Shown here piece after piece: positions 32,883 to 45,500 of a stretch of DNA of 64,000 bases. Location of the stretch: positions 34,466,254 through 34,530,253 of the forward strand of contig OZ025260.1 of NCBI GenBank assembly GCA_964019135.1, written 5' to 3'. How positions within the stretch are numbered: position 1 is the stretch's first letter; every line of letters begins with the position of its first letter. A program made the position numbers and the translations under genes. The stretch is from Arenicola marina. Lineage: Eukaryota > Annelida > Polychaeta > Arenicolidae. The notes beneath the pieces are model-generated. The model searched no databases. It saw only the letters and a list, made by a program, of their open reading frames with translations, and was not told the origin of the DNA.

Positions 32883-32963
32883 TTCCCGGCCGTCACTCGG
32901 CCAGTGACCCTAGAGAAGCGATACCAGGGCAAGCTCAGTGCCATCCTCATCGACTTCATGAAG
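32883..32963 (+). CDS. CDKL5: CDKL5-like kinase, C-lobe exon (FPAV)
   Basis: An 81-nt exon of 27 codons with both ends in phase 0, acceptor GGTTTCAG and donor GTTAGC. It reads FPAVTRPVTLEKRYQGKLSA then ILIDFMK. Human CDKL5 has FPAVNHPQSLERRY at the same place. It forms part of the kinase C-lobe between helix G and helix H. Confidence 0.92.
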
Positions 32964-33351
32964 GTTAGCTTTACAAAGTATTGCTCAATATTGATACATG
33001 TATGAATACGTGTATTAATAATTAGAAGCTTATTAATGCTGATGTTAGCGAGTAAAAGGCTTATTGTAAGTATACAACACTGCATACTCTCTTCGATTTC
33101 GTGAAGGTGCTACTAAACTTGTAACAAGCATGGCATATTCTCAGTAGATGCGCATCAATGTGAAAAACTTACTATTTATTATTAAGGCACAATCGCCCAT
33201 TGAGAGGATGCCTTAAGAGGAACGCAGATAACGAATATCTTAATATCGCATATGAAATTTTGGGAGTCTCTTCCCGCGCATTTAATTGGACCGAGTCGAT
33301 ATTAAAGGCCATTGAAGAGGCCCGCATGTTAACTTTTGGATTGTGTTCCAG
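32964..33351 (+). other. CDKL5: Intron, 388 nt
   Basis: Phase-0 intron, GTTAGC to TTGTGTTCCAG. No repeat or other gene seen. Confidence 0.85.
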
Positions 33352-33518
33352 AACACGATGTACCTGGATCCGCATGATAGGATAAGCATCGAGCAGTGCT
33401 TGGAACACGAGACGTTCACTACGGAGAAGTTACTGACGCGGAACAAACCGCCTCCACGGCGTGCAGTGGACAACAAAAAGAAAATCTCCAGCAGTATCAG
33501 CAAGTTTGTTAAAGAAAA
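33352..33518 (+). CDS. CDKL5: CDKL5-like kinase, last kinase-domain exon
   Basis: A 167-nt exon with acceptor TGTTCCAG. It reads NTMYLDPHDRISIEQCLEHE, then TFTTEKLLTRNKPPPRRAVD, then a basic NKKKISSSISKFVKE. DPHDR supplies the conserved subdomain-XI Arg, and TFxTxxLL matches human CDKL5. The exon ends at donor GTAAGA (33519) with two bases of a Lys codon. If the intron is not removed, the frame meets TAA at 33520-33522 directly after KFVKEK, so a kinase-only short form is possible. The phase-2 end is matched by the acceptor at 49780. Confidence 0.9.
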
Positions 33519-33579
33519 GTAAGACACGTCCCCACTATTATCCTAGGTCAGTCACCACGTGCCCTAGTAGGTTACACTC

Positions 33580-36500
33580 GATAATACTCGGGCGTGCCCT
33601 GCCAGGCCAGCCCAGCCCAAGCGACTAGTGCGAGGTTCGGGGATAATACTCGGGTGTGCTCTGCCAGGCCAGCCCAGCCCAAGCGACTAGTGCGGGGTTC
33701 GAGGATAATACTCGGGTGTGCTCTGCCAGGCCAGCCCAGCCCAAGCGACTAGTGCGGGGTTCGAGGATAATACTCGGGTGTGCTCTGCCAGCCCAGCCCA
33801 GCCCAAGCGACTAATGCGGGGTTCGGGGATAATACTCGGGCGTGCTCTGCCAGGCCAGCCCAGCCCAAGCGACTAGTGCGGGGTTCGAGGATAATACTCG
33901 GGCGTGCCCTGCCATGCCAGCCCAGCCCAAGCGACTAGTGCGGGGTTCGAGGATAATACTCGGGTGTGCTCTGCCAGGCCAGCCCAGCCCAAGCGACTAG
34001 TGCGGGGTTCGAGGATAATACTCGGGTGTGCTCTGCCAGCCCAGCCCAGCCCAAGCGACTAGTGCGGGGTTCGGGGATAATACTCGGGCGTGCTCTGCCA
34101 GGCCAGCCCAGCCCAAGCGACTAGTGCGGGGTTCGAGGATAATACTCGGGCGTGCCCTGCCATGCCAGCCCAGCCCAAGCGACTAGTGCGGGGTTCGGGG
34201 ATAATACTCGGGCGTGCCCTGCCATGCCAGCCCAGCCCAAGCGACTAGTGCGGGGTTCGGGGATAATACTCGGGTGTGCTCTGCCAGGCCAGCCCAGGCC
34301 AAGCGACTAGTGCGGGGTTTGGGGATAATACTCGGGCGTGCCCTGCCAGGCCAGGCCAGCCCAAGCGACTAGTGCGGGGTTCGAGGATAATACTCGGGCG
34401 TGCCCTGCCAGGCCAGCCCAGCCCAAGCGACTAGTGCGGGGTTCGAGGATAATACTCGGGCGTGCCCTGCTAGGCCCGCCCAACCCAAGCGACTAGTGCG
34501 GGGTTTGGGGATAATACTCGGGCGTGCCCTGCCAGGCCAGGCCAGCCCAAGCGACTAGTGCGGGGTTTGGGGATAATACTCGGGCGTGCCCTGCCAGGCC
34601 AGGCCAGCCGAAGCGACTAGTGTGGGGTTCGAGGATAATACTCGGGCGTGCCCTGCCAGGCCAGGCCAGCCCAAGCGACTAGTGCGGGGTTTGGGGATAA
34701 TACTCGGGCGTGCCCTGCCAGGCCAGGCCAGCCCAAGCGACTAGTGCGGGGTTCGGGGATAATACTCGGGTGTGCTCTGCCAGGCCAGCCCAGCCCAAGC
34801 GACTAGTGCGGGGTTCGAGGATAATACTCGGGCGTGCTCTGCCAGGCCAGCCCAGCCCAAGCGACTAGTGCGGGGTTCGAGGATTATACTCAGGTGCGCT
34901 CTGCCAGGCCAGCCCAGGCCAAGCGACTAGTGCGGGGTTCGGGGATAATACTGGGGCGTGCCCTGCCATGCCAGCCCAGCCCAAGCGACTAGTGCGGGGT
35001 TCGGGGATAATACTCGGGCGTGCCCTGCCAGGCCAGGCCAGCCCAAGCGACTAGTGCGGGGTTTGGGGAATATACTCGGGCGTGCCCTGCCCGGCCAGGC
35101 CAGCCCAAGCGACTAGTGCGGGGTTCGAGGATAATACTCGGGCGTGCTCTGCCAGGCCAGCCCAGCCCAAGCGACTAGTGCGGGGTTTGGGGAATATACT
35201 CGGGCGTGCCCTGCCCGGCCAGGCCAGCCCAAGCGACTAGTGCGGGGTTCGAGGATAATACTCGGGCGTGCTCTGCCAGGCCAGCCCAGCCCAAGCGACT
35301 AGTGCGGGGTTTGGGGATAATACTCGGGCGTGCCCTGCCAGGCCAGGCCAGCCCAAGCGACTAGTGCGGGGTTTGGGGATAATACTCGGGCGTGCCCTGC
35401 CAGGCCAGCTCAGCCCAAGCGACTAGTGCGGGGTTCGAGGATAATACTCGGGCGTGCCCTGCTAAGCCAGCCCAGCCCAAGCGACTAGTGCGGGGTTTGA
35501 GGATAATACTCGGGCGTGCCCTGCCAGGCCAGCCCAGCCCAAGCGACTAGTGCGGGGTTCGAGGATAATACTCGGGTGTGCGCTGCTAGGCCAGCCCAGG
35601 CCCAGCGACTAGTGCGGGGTTCGAGGATAATACTCGGGCGTGCTCTGCTAGGCCAGCCCAGCCCAAGCGACTAGTGCGGGGTTCGAGGATAATACTCGGG
35701 CGTGCCCTGCCATGCCTGCCCAGCCCAAGCGACTACTGCGGGGTTCGAGGATAATACTCGGGCGTGCTCTGCTAGGCCAGCCCAGCCCAAGCGACTAGTT
35801 CGGGGTTCGAGGATAATACTCGCGCGTGCCCTGCCAGGCCAGCCCAGCCCAAGCGACTAGTGCGGGGTACGAGGATAATACTCAGGCGTGCTCTGCTAGG
35901 CCAGCCCAGCCCAAGCGACTAGTGCGGGGTTCGAGGATAATACTCGGGCGTGCCCTGCCAGGCCAGCTCAGCCCAGCCCAAGCGACTAGTGCGGGGTTCG
36001 AGGATAATACTCGGGCGTGCTCTGCTAGGCCAGCCCAGCCCAAGCGACTAGTGCGGGGTTCGAGGATAATACTCGGGCGTGCCCTGCCAGGCCAGCCCAG
36101 CCCAGCCCAAGCGACTAGTACGGGGTTCGAGGATAATACTCGGGCGTGCTCTGCTAGGCCAGCCCAGCCCAAGCGACTAGTGCGGGGTTCGAGGATAATA
36201 CTCGGGTGTGCTCTGCCAGGCCAGCCCAGCCCAAGCGCCTAGTGCGGGGTTCGAGGATAATACTCGGGTGTGCTCTGCCAGGCCAGCCCAGCCCAAGCGA
36301 CTAGTGCGGGGTTCGAGGATAATACTCGGGCATGCTCTGCTAGGCCAGCCCAGCCCAAGCGACTAGTGCGGGGTTCGAGGATAATACTCGGGCGTGCTCT
36401 GCCAGGCCAGCCCAGCCCAAGCGACTAGTGCGGGGTTCGAGGATAATACTCGGGCGTGCTCTGCCAGGCCAGCCCAGCCCAAGCGACTAGTGCGGGGTTC

Positions 36501-39500
36501 GAGGATAATACTCGGGTGTGCTCTGCTAGGCCAGCCCAGCCCAAGCGACTAGTGCGGGGTTCGAGGATAATACTCGGGCGTGCCCTGCTAGGCCAGCCCA
36601 GCCCAAGCGACTAGTGCGGGGTTCGAGGATAATACTCGAGCGTGCTCTGCCAGGCCAGCCCAGCCCAAGCGACTAGTGCGGGGTTCGAGGATAATACTCG
36701 GGCATGCTCTGCTAGGCCAGCCCAGCCCAAGCGACTAGTGCGGGGTTCGAGGATAATACTCGGGCGTGCTCTGCCAGGCCAGCCCAGCCCAAGCGACTAG
36801 TGCGGGGTTCGAGGATAATACTCGGGCGTGCTCTGCCAGGCCAGCCCAGGCCAAGCGACTAGTGCGGGGTTCGAGGATAATACTCGGGCGTGCTCTGCCA
36901 GGCCAGCCCAGGCCAAGCGACTAGTGCGGGGTTCGAGGATAATACTCGGGCGTGCCCTGCCAGGCCAGCCCAGCCCAAGCGACTAGTGCGGGGTTCGGGG
37001 ATAATACTCGGGCGTGCCCTGCTAGGCCAGCCCAGCCCAAGCGACTAGTGCGGGGTTCGAGGATAATACTCGGGCGTGCTCTGCTAGGCCAGCCCAGCCC
37101 AAGCGACTAGTGCGGGGTTTGAGGATAATACTTGGGTGTGCTCTGCCAGGCCAGCCCAGCCCAAGCGACTAGTGCGGGGTTCGAGGATAATACTCGGGCG
37201 TGCTCTGCTAGGCCAGCCCAGCCCAAGCGACTAGTGCGGGGTTTGAGGATAATACTCGGGCATGCTCTGCTAGGCCAGCCCAGCCCAAGCGACTAGTGCG
37301 GGGTTCGAGGATAATACTCGGGCGTGCTCTGCTAGGCCAGCCCAGCCCAAGCGACTAGTGCGGGGTTCGAGGATAATACTCGGGCGTGCTCTGCTAGGCC
37401 AGCCCAGCCCAAGCGACTAGTGCGGGGTTTGAGGATAATACTCGGGCGTGCTCTGCCAGGCCAGCCCAGGCCAAGCGACTAGTGCGGGGTTCGAGGATAA
37501 TACTCGGGCGTGCCCTGCTAGGCCAGCCCAGCCCAGCCCAAGCGACTAGTGCGGGGTTCGGGGATAATACTCGGGCGTGCTCTGCCAGGCCAGCCCAGGC
37601 CAAGCGACTAGTGCGGGGTTCGGGGATAATACTCGGGCGTGCCCTGCTAGGCCAGCCCAGCCCAAGCGACTAGTGCGGGGTTCGAGGATAATACTCGGGC
37701 GTGCTCTGCTAGGCCAGCCCAGCCCAAGCGACTAGTGCGGGGTTTGAGGATAATACTCGGGCATGCTCTGCTAGGCCAGCCCAGCCCAAGCGACTAGTGC
37801 GGGGTTCGAGGATAATACTCGGGCGTGCTCTGCCAGGCCAGCCCAGCCCAAGCGACTAGTGCGGGGTTTGAGGATAATACTCGGGCGTGCTCTGCCAGGC
37901 CAGCCCAGGCCAAGCGACTAGTGCGGGGTTCGAGGATAATACTCGGGCGTGCCCTGCTAGGCCAGCCCAGCCCAGCCCAAGCGACTAGTGCGGGGTTCGA
38001 GGATAATACTCGGGCGTGCCCTGCCAGGCCAGCCCAGCCCAAGCGACTAGTGCGGGGTTCGAGGATAATACTCGGGCGTGCCCTGCTAGGCCAGCCCAGC
38101 CCAAGCGACTAGTGCGGGGTTCTAGGATAATACTCGGGCGTGCCCTGCCAGGCCAGCCCAGCCCAAGCGACTAGTGCGGGGTTCGAGGATAATACTCGGG
38201 CGTGCCCTGCTAGGCCAGCCCAGCCCAAGCGACTAGTGCGGGGTTCGAGGATAATACTCGGGCGGGCCCTGCCAGGCCAGCCCAGCCCAAGCGACTAGTG
38301 CGGGGTTCGGGGATAATACTCGGGCGTGCCCTGCTTGGCCAGCCCAGCCCAAGCGACTAGTGCGGGGTTCGAGGATAATACTCGGGCGTGCCCTGCTAGG
38401 CCAGCCCATCCCAGCCCAAGCGACTAGTGCGGGGTTCGAGGATAATACTCGGGCGTGCCCTGCCAGGCCAGCCCAGCCCAAGCGACTAGTGCGGGGTTCG
38501 AGGATAATACTCGGGCGTGCCCTGCTAAGCCAGCCCAGCCCAAGCGACTAGTGCGGGGTTCGAGGATAATACTCGGGCGTGCCCTGCCAGGCCAGCCCAG
38601 CCCAAGCGACTAGTGCGGGGTTCGGGGATAATACTCGGGCGTGCTCTGCTAGGCCAGCCCAGCCCAAGCGACTAGTGCGGGGTTCGGGGATAATACTCGG
38701 GCGTGCTCTGCCAGCCCAGCCCAGCCCAAGTGACTAGTGCGGGGTTCGAGGATAATACTCGGGCGTGCTCTGCCAGGCCAGCCCAGCCCAAGCGACTAGT
38801 GCGGGGTTCGAGGATAATACTCGGGCGTGCCCTGCTAGGCCAGCCCATCCCAGCCCAAGCGACTAGTGCGGGGTTCGAGGATAATACTCGGGCGTGCCCT
38901 GCCAGGCCAGCCCAGCCCAAGCGACTAGTGCGGGGTTCGGGGATAATACTCGGGCGTGCCCTGCTAAGCCAGCCCAGCCCAAGCGACTAGTGCGGGGTTC
39001 GAGGATAATACTCGGGCGTGCCCTGCCAGGCCAGCCCAGCCCAAGCGACTAGTGCGGGGTTCGGGGATAATACTCGGGCGTGCTCTGCTAGGCCAGCCCA
39101 GCCCAAGCGACTAGTGCGGGGTTCGGGGATAATACTCTGGCGTGCTCTGCCAGCCCAGCCCAGCCCAAGTGACTAGTGCGGGGTTCGAGGATAATACTCG
39201 GGCGTGCTCTGCCAGGCCAGCCCAGCCCAAGCGACTAGTGCGGGGTTCGAGGATAATACTCGGGCGTGCTCTGCCAGGCCAGCCCAGCCCAAGCGACTAG
39301 TGCGGGGTTCGGGGATAATACTCGGGCGTGCCCTGCCAGGCCAGCCCAGCCCAAGCGACTAGTGCGGGGTTCGAGGATAATACTCGGGCGTGCCCTGCTA
39401 GGCCAGCCCAGGCCAAGCGACTAGTGCGGGGTTCGAGGATAATACTCGGGCGTGCCCTGCTAGGCCAGCCCAGCCCAAGCGACTAGTGCGGGGTTCGAGG

Positions 39501-42500
39501 ATAATACTCGGGCGTGCCCTGCCAGGCCAGCCCAGCCCAAGCGACTAGTGCGGGGTTCGGGGATAATACTCGGGCGTGCCCTGCTAGGCCAGCCCCGCCC
39601 AGCCCAAGCGACTAGTGCGGGTTCGGGGATAATACTCGGGTGTGCTCTGCCAGGCCAGCCCAGCCCAAGCGACTAGTGCGGGGTTCGGGGATAATACTCG
39701 GGCGTGCCCTGCTAGGCTAGCCCAGCCCAAGCGACTAGTGCGGGGTTCGAGGATAATACTCGGGCGTGCCCTGCTAGGCCAGCCCAGCCCAGCCCAAGCG
39801 ACTAGTGCGGGGTTCGGGGATAATACTCGGGCGTGCTCTGCCAGGCCAGCCCAGGCCAAGCGACTAGTGCGGGGTTCGGGGATAATACTCGGGCGTGCTC
39901 TGCTAGGCCAGCCCAGCCCAAGCGACTAGTGCGGGGTTTGAGGATAATACTCGGGCATGCTCTGCTAGGCCAGCCCAGCCCAAGCGACTAGTGCGGGGTT
40001 CGAGGATAATACTCGGGCGTGCTCTGCCAGGCCAGCCCAGCCCAAGCGACTAGTGCGGGGTTTGAGGATAATACTCGGGCGTGCTCTGCCAGGCCAGCCC
40101 AGGCCAAGCGACTAGTGCGGGGTTCGAGGATAATACTCGGGCGTGCCCTGCTAGGCCAGCCCAGCCCAGCCCAAGCGACTAGTGCGGGGTTCGAGGATAA
40201 TACTCGGGCGTGCCCTGCCAGGCCAGCCCAGCCCAAGCGACTAGTGCGGGGTTCGAGGATAATACTCGGGCGTGCCCTGCTAGGCCAGCCCAGCCCAAGC
40301 GACTAGTGCGGGGTTCGAGGATAATACTCGGGCGTGCCCTGCCAGCCCAGCCCAAGCGACTAGTGCGGGGTTCGAGGATAATACTCGGGCGTGCCCTGCT
40401 AGGCCAGCCCAGCCCAAGCGACTAGTGCGGGGTTCGAGGATAATACTCGGGCGGGCCCTGCCAGGCCAGCCCAGCCCAAGCGACTAGTGCGGGGTTCGGG
40501 GATAATACTCGGGCGTGCCCTGCTTGGCCAGCCCAGCCCAAGCGACTAGTGCGGGGTTCGAGGATAATACTCGGGCGTGCCCTGCTAGGCCAGCCCATCC
40601 CAGCCCAAGCGACTAGTGCGGGGTTCGAGGATAATACTCGGGCGTGCCCTGCCAGGCCAGCCCAGCCCAAGCGACTAGTGCGGGGTTCGAGGATAATACT
40701 CGGGCGTGCCCTGCTAAGCCAGCCCAGCCCAAGCGACTAGTGCGGGGTTCGAGGATAATACTCGGGCGTGCCCTGCCAGGCCAGCCCAGCCCAAGCGACT
40801 AGTGCGGGGTTCGGGGATAATACTCGGGCGTGCTCTGCTAGGCCAGCCCAGCCCAAGCGACTAGTGCGGGGTTCGGGGATAATACTCGGGCGTGCTCTGC
40901 CAGCCCAGCCCAGCCCAAGTGACTAGTGCGGGGTTCGAGGATAATACTCGGGCGTGCTCTGCCAGGCCAGCCCAGCCCAAGCGACTAGTGCGGGGTTCGA
41001 GGATAATACTCGGGCGTGCCCTGCTAGGCCAGCCCATCCCAGCCCAAGCGACTAGTGCGGGGTTCGAGGATAATACTCGGGCGTGCCCTGCCAGGCCAGC
41101 CCAGCCCAAGCGACTAGTGCGGGGTTCGAGGATAATACTCGGGCGTGCCCTGCTAAGCCAGCCCAGCCCAAGCGACTAGTGCGGGGTTCGAGGATAATAC
41201 TCGGGCGTGCCCTGCCAGGCCAGCCCAGCCCAAGCGACTAGTGCGGGGTTCGGGGATAATACTCGGGCGTGCTCTGCTAGGCCAGCCCAGCCCAAGCGAC
41301 TAGTGCGGGGTTCGGGGATAATACTCGGGCGTGCTCTGCCAGCCCAGCCCAGCCCAAGTGACTAGTGCGGGGTTCGAGGATAATACTCGGGCGTGCTCTG
41401 CCAGGCCAGCCCAGCCCAAGCGACTAGTGCGGGGTTCGAGGATAATACTCGGGCGTGCTCTGCCAGGCCAGCCCAGCCCAAGCGACTAGTGCGGGGTTCG
41501 GGGATAATACTCGGGCGTGCCCTGCCAGGCCAGCCCAGCCCAAGCGACTAGTGCGGGGTTCGAGGATAATACTCGGGCGTGCCCTGCTAGGCCAGCCCAG
41601 GCCAAGCGACTAGTGCGGGGTTCGAGGATAATACTCGGGCGTGCCCTGCTAGGCCAGCCCAGCCCAAGCGACTAGTGCGGGGTTCGAGGATAATACTCGG
41701 GCGTGCCCTGCCAGGCCAGCCCAGCCCAAGCGACTAGTGCGGGGTTCGGGGATAATACTCGGGCGTGCCCTGCTAGGCCAGCCCCGCCCAGCCCAAGCGA
41801 CTAGTGCGGGTTCGGGGATAATACTCGGGTGTGCTCTGCCAGGCCAGCCCAGCCCAAGCGACTAGTGCGGGGTTCGGGGATAATACTCGGGCGTGCCCTG
41901 CTAGGCCAGCCCAGCCCAAGCGACTAGTGCGGGGTTCGAGGATAATACTCGGGCGTGCCCTGCTAGGCCAGCCCCGCCCAGCCCAAGCGACTAATGCGGG
42001 GTTCGGGGATAATACTCGGGCGTGCTCTGCTATGCCAGCCTAGCCCAAGCGACTAGTGCGGGGTTCGGGGATAATACTCGGGCGTGCCCTGCCGAGCCAG
42101 CCCAGCCCAAGCGACTAGTGCGGGGTTCGAGGATAATACTCGGGCGTGCTCTGCCAGGCCAGCCCAGCCCAAGCGACTAGTGCGGGGTTCGTTGATAATA
42201 CTCGGGCGTGCCCTGCTAGGCCAGCCTATCCCAAGCGACTAGTGCGGGGTTCGAGGATAATACTCGGGCGTGCCCTGCTAGGCCAGCCCAGCCCAAGCGA
42301 CTAGTGCGGGGTTCGGGGATAATACTCGGGCGTGCCCTGCTAGGCCAGCCCCGCCCAAGCGACTAGTGCGGGGTTCGAGGATAATACTCGGGCGTGCCCT
42401 GCTAGGCCAGTCCAGCCCAAGCGACTAGTGCGGGGTTGGAGGATAATACTCGGGCGTGCCCTGCCAGGCCAGCCCAGCCCAAGCGACTAGTGCGGGGTTC

Positions 42501-45500
42501 GAGGATAATACTCGGGCGTGCCCTGCCAGGCCAGCCCAGCCCAAGCGACTAGTGCGGGGTTCGAGGATAATACTCGGGCGTGCCCTGCTAGGCCAGCCCA
42601 GCCCAAGCGACTAGTGCGGGGTTCGAGGATAATACTCGGGCGTGCTCTGCCAGCCCAGCCCAGCCCAAGTGACTAGTGCGGGGTTCGAGGATAATACTCG
42701 GGCGTGCTCTGCCAGGCCAGCCCAGCCCAAGCGACTAGGGCGGGGTTCGAGGATAATACTCGGGCGTGCCCTGCTAGGCCAGCCCAGCCCAAGCGACTAG
42801 TGCGGGGTTCGAGGATAATACTCGGGCGTGCTCTGCCAGTCCAGCCCAGCCCAAGTGACTAGTGCGGGGTTCAAGGATAATACTCGGGCGTGCTCTGCCA
42901 GGCCAGCCCAGCCCAAGCGACTAGTGCGGGGTTCGAGGATAATACTCGGGCGTGCCCTGCTAGGCCAGCCCAGGCCAAGCGACTAGTGCGGGGTTCGAGG
43001 ATAATACTCGGGCGTGCCCTGCCAGGCCAGCCCAGCCCAAGCGACTAGTGCGGGGTTCGGGGATAATACTCGGGCGTGCCCTGCCGGGCCAGCCCAGCCC
43101 AAGCGACTAGTGCGGGGTTCGAGGATAATACTCGGGTGTGCTCTGCCAGGCCAGCCCAGCCCAAGCGACTAGTGTGGGGTTCGAGGATAATACTCGGGCG
43201 TGCTCTGCCAGGCCAGCCCAGCCCAAGCGACTAGTGCGGGGTTCGGGGATAATACTCGGGCGTGCTCTGCCAGGCCAGCCCAGCCCAAGCGACTAGTGCG
43301 GGGTTCGAGGATAATACTCGGGCGTGCCCTGCTAGGCCAGCCCCGCCCAGCCCAAGCGACTAGTGCGGGGTTCGGGGATAATACTCGGGCGTGCTCTGCT
43401 AGGCCAGCCCAGCCCAAGCGACTAGTGCGGGGTTCGGGGATAATACTCGGGCGTGCCCTGCTAGGCCAGCCCAGCCCAAGCGACTAGTGCGGGGTTCGAG
43501 GATAATACTCGGGCGTGCCCTGCCAGGCCAGCCCAGCCCAAGCGACTAGTGCGGGGTTCGGGGATAATACTCGGGCGTGCCCTGCTAGGCCAGCCCCGCC
43601 CAGCCCAAGCGACTAGTGCCGGGTTCGGGGAGAATACTCGGGTGTGCTCTGCCAGGCCAGCCCAGCCCAAGCGACTAGTGCGGGGTTCGGGGATAATACT
43701 CGGGCGTGCCCTGCTAGGCCAGCCCAGCCCAAGCGACTAGTGCGGGGTTCGAGGATAATACTCGGGCGTGCCCTGCTAGGCCAGCCCCGCCCAGCCCAAG
43801 CGACTAGTGCGGGGTTCGGGGATAATACTCGGGCGTGCTCTGCTAGGCCAGCCCAGCCCAAGCGACTAGTGCGGGGTTCGGGGATAATACTCGGGCGTGC
43901 CCTGCCGAGCCAGCCCAGCCCAAGCGACTAGTGCCGGGTTCGGGGATAATACTCGGGTGTGCTCTGCCAGGCCAGCCCAGCCCAAGCGACTAGTGCGGGG
44001 TTCGGGGATAATACTCGGGCGTGCCCTGCTAGGCCAGCCCAGCCCAAGCGACTAGTGCGGGGTTCGAGGATAATACTCGGGCGTGCCCTGCTAGGCCAGC
44101 CCCGCCCAGCCCAAGCGACTAGTGCGGGGTTCGGGGATAATACTCGGGCGTGCTCTGCTAGGCCAGCCCAGCCCAAGCGACTAGTGCGGGGTTCGGGGAT
44201 AATACTCGGGCGTGCTCTGCCAGGCCAGCCCAGCCCAAGCGACTAGTGCGGGGTTTGGGGATAATACTCGGGCGTGCCCTGCTAGGCCAGCCCAGCCCAA
44301 GCGACTAGTGCGGGGTTTGGGGATAATACTCGGGCGTGCTCTGCCAGCCCAGCCCAGCCCAAGCGACTAGTGCGGGGTTCGGGGATAATACTCGGGCGTG
44401 CTCTGCCAGGCCAGCCCAGCCCAAGCGACTAGTGCTGGGTTCGGGGATAATACTCGGGCGTGCCCTGCTAGGCCAGCCCAGCCCAAGCGACTAGTGCGGG
44501 GTTCGAGGATAATACTCGGATGTGCTCTGCTAGGCCAGCCCAGCCCAAGCGACTATTGCGGGGTTCGAGGATAATACTCGGGCGTGCCCTGCCAGGCCAG
44601 GCCAGCCCAAGCGACTAGTGCGGGGTTCGAGGATAATACTCGGGCGTGCCCTGCTAGGCCAGCCCAGCCCAAGCGACTAGTGCGGGGTTCGAGGATAATA
44701 CTCGGGCGTGCTCTGCCAGTCCAGCCCAGCCCAAGTGACTAGTGCGGGGTTCGAGGATAATACTCGGGCGTGCTCTGCCAGGCCAGCCCAGCCCAAGCGA
44801 CTAGTGCGGGGTTCGAGGATAATACTCGGGCGTGCCCTGCTAGGCCAGCCCAGGCCAAGCGACTAGTGCGGGGTTCGAGGATAATACTCGGGCGTGCCCT
44901 GCCAGGCCAGCCCAGCCCAAGCGACTAGTGCGGGGTTCGGGGATAATACTCGGGCGTGCCCTGCCGGGCCAGCCCAGCCCAAGCGACTAGTGCGGGGTTC
45001 GAGGATAATACTCGGGTGTGCTCTGCCAGGCCAGCCCAGCCCAAGCGACTAGTGTGGGGTTCGAGGATAATACTCGGGCGTGCTCTGCCAGGCCAGCCCA
45101 GCCCAAGCGACTAGTGCGGGGTTCGGGGATAATACTCGGGCGTGCTCTGCCAGGCCAGCCCAGCCCAAGCGACTAGTGCGGGGTTCGAGGATAATACTCG
45201 GGCGTGCCCTGCTAGGCCAGCCCCGCCCAGCCCAAGCGACTAGTGCGGGGTTCGGGGATAATACTCGGGCGTGCTCTGCTAGGCCAGCCCAGCCCAAGCG
45301 ACTAGTGCGGGGTTCGGGGATAATACTCGGGCGTGCCCTGCTAGGCGAGCCCAGCCCAAGCGACTAGTGCGGGGTTCGAGGATAATACTCGGGCGTGCCC
45401 TGCCAGGCCAGCCCAGCCCAAGCGACTAGTGCGGGGTTCGGGGATAATACTCGGGCGTGCCCTGCTAGGCCAGCCCCGCCCAGCCCAAGCGACTAGTGCC

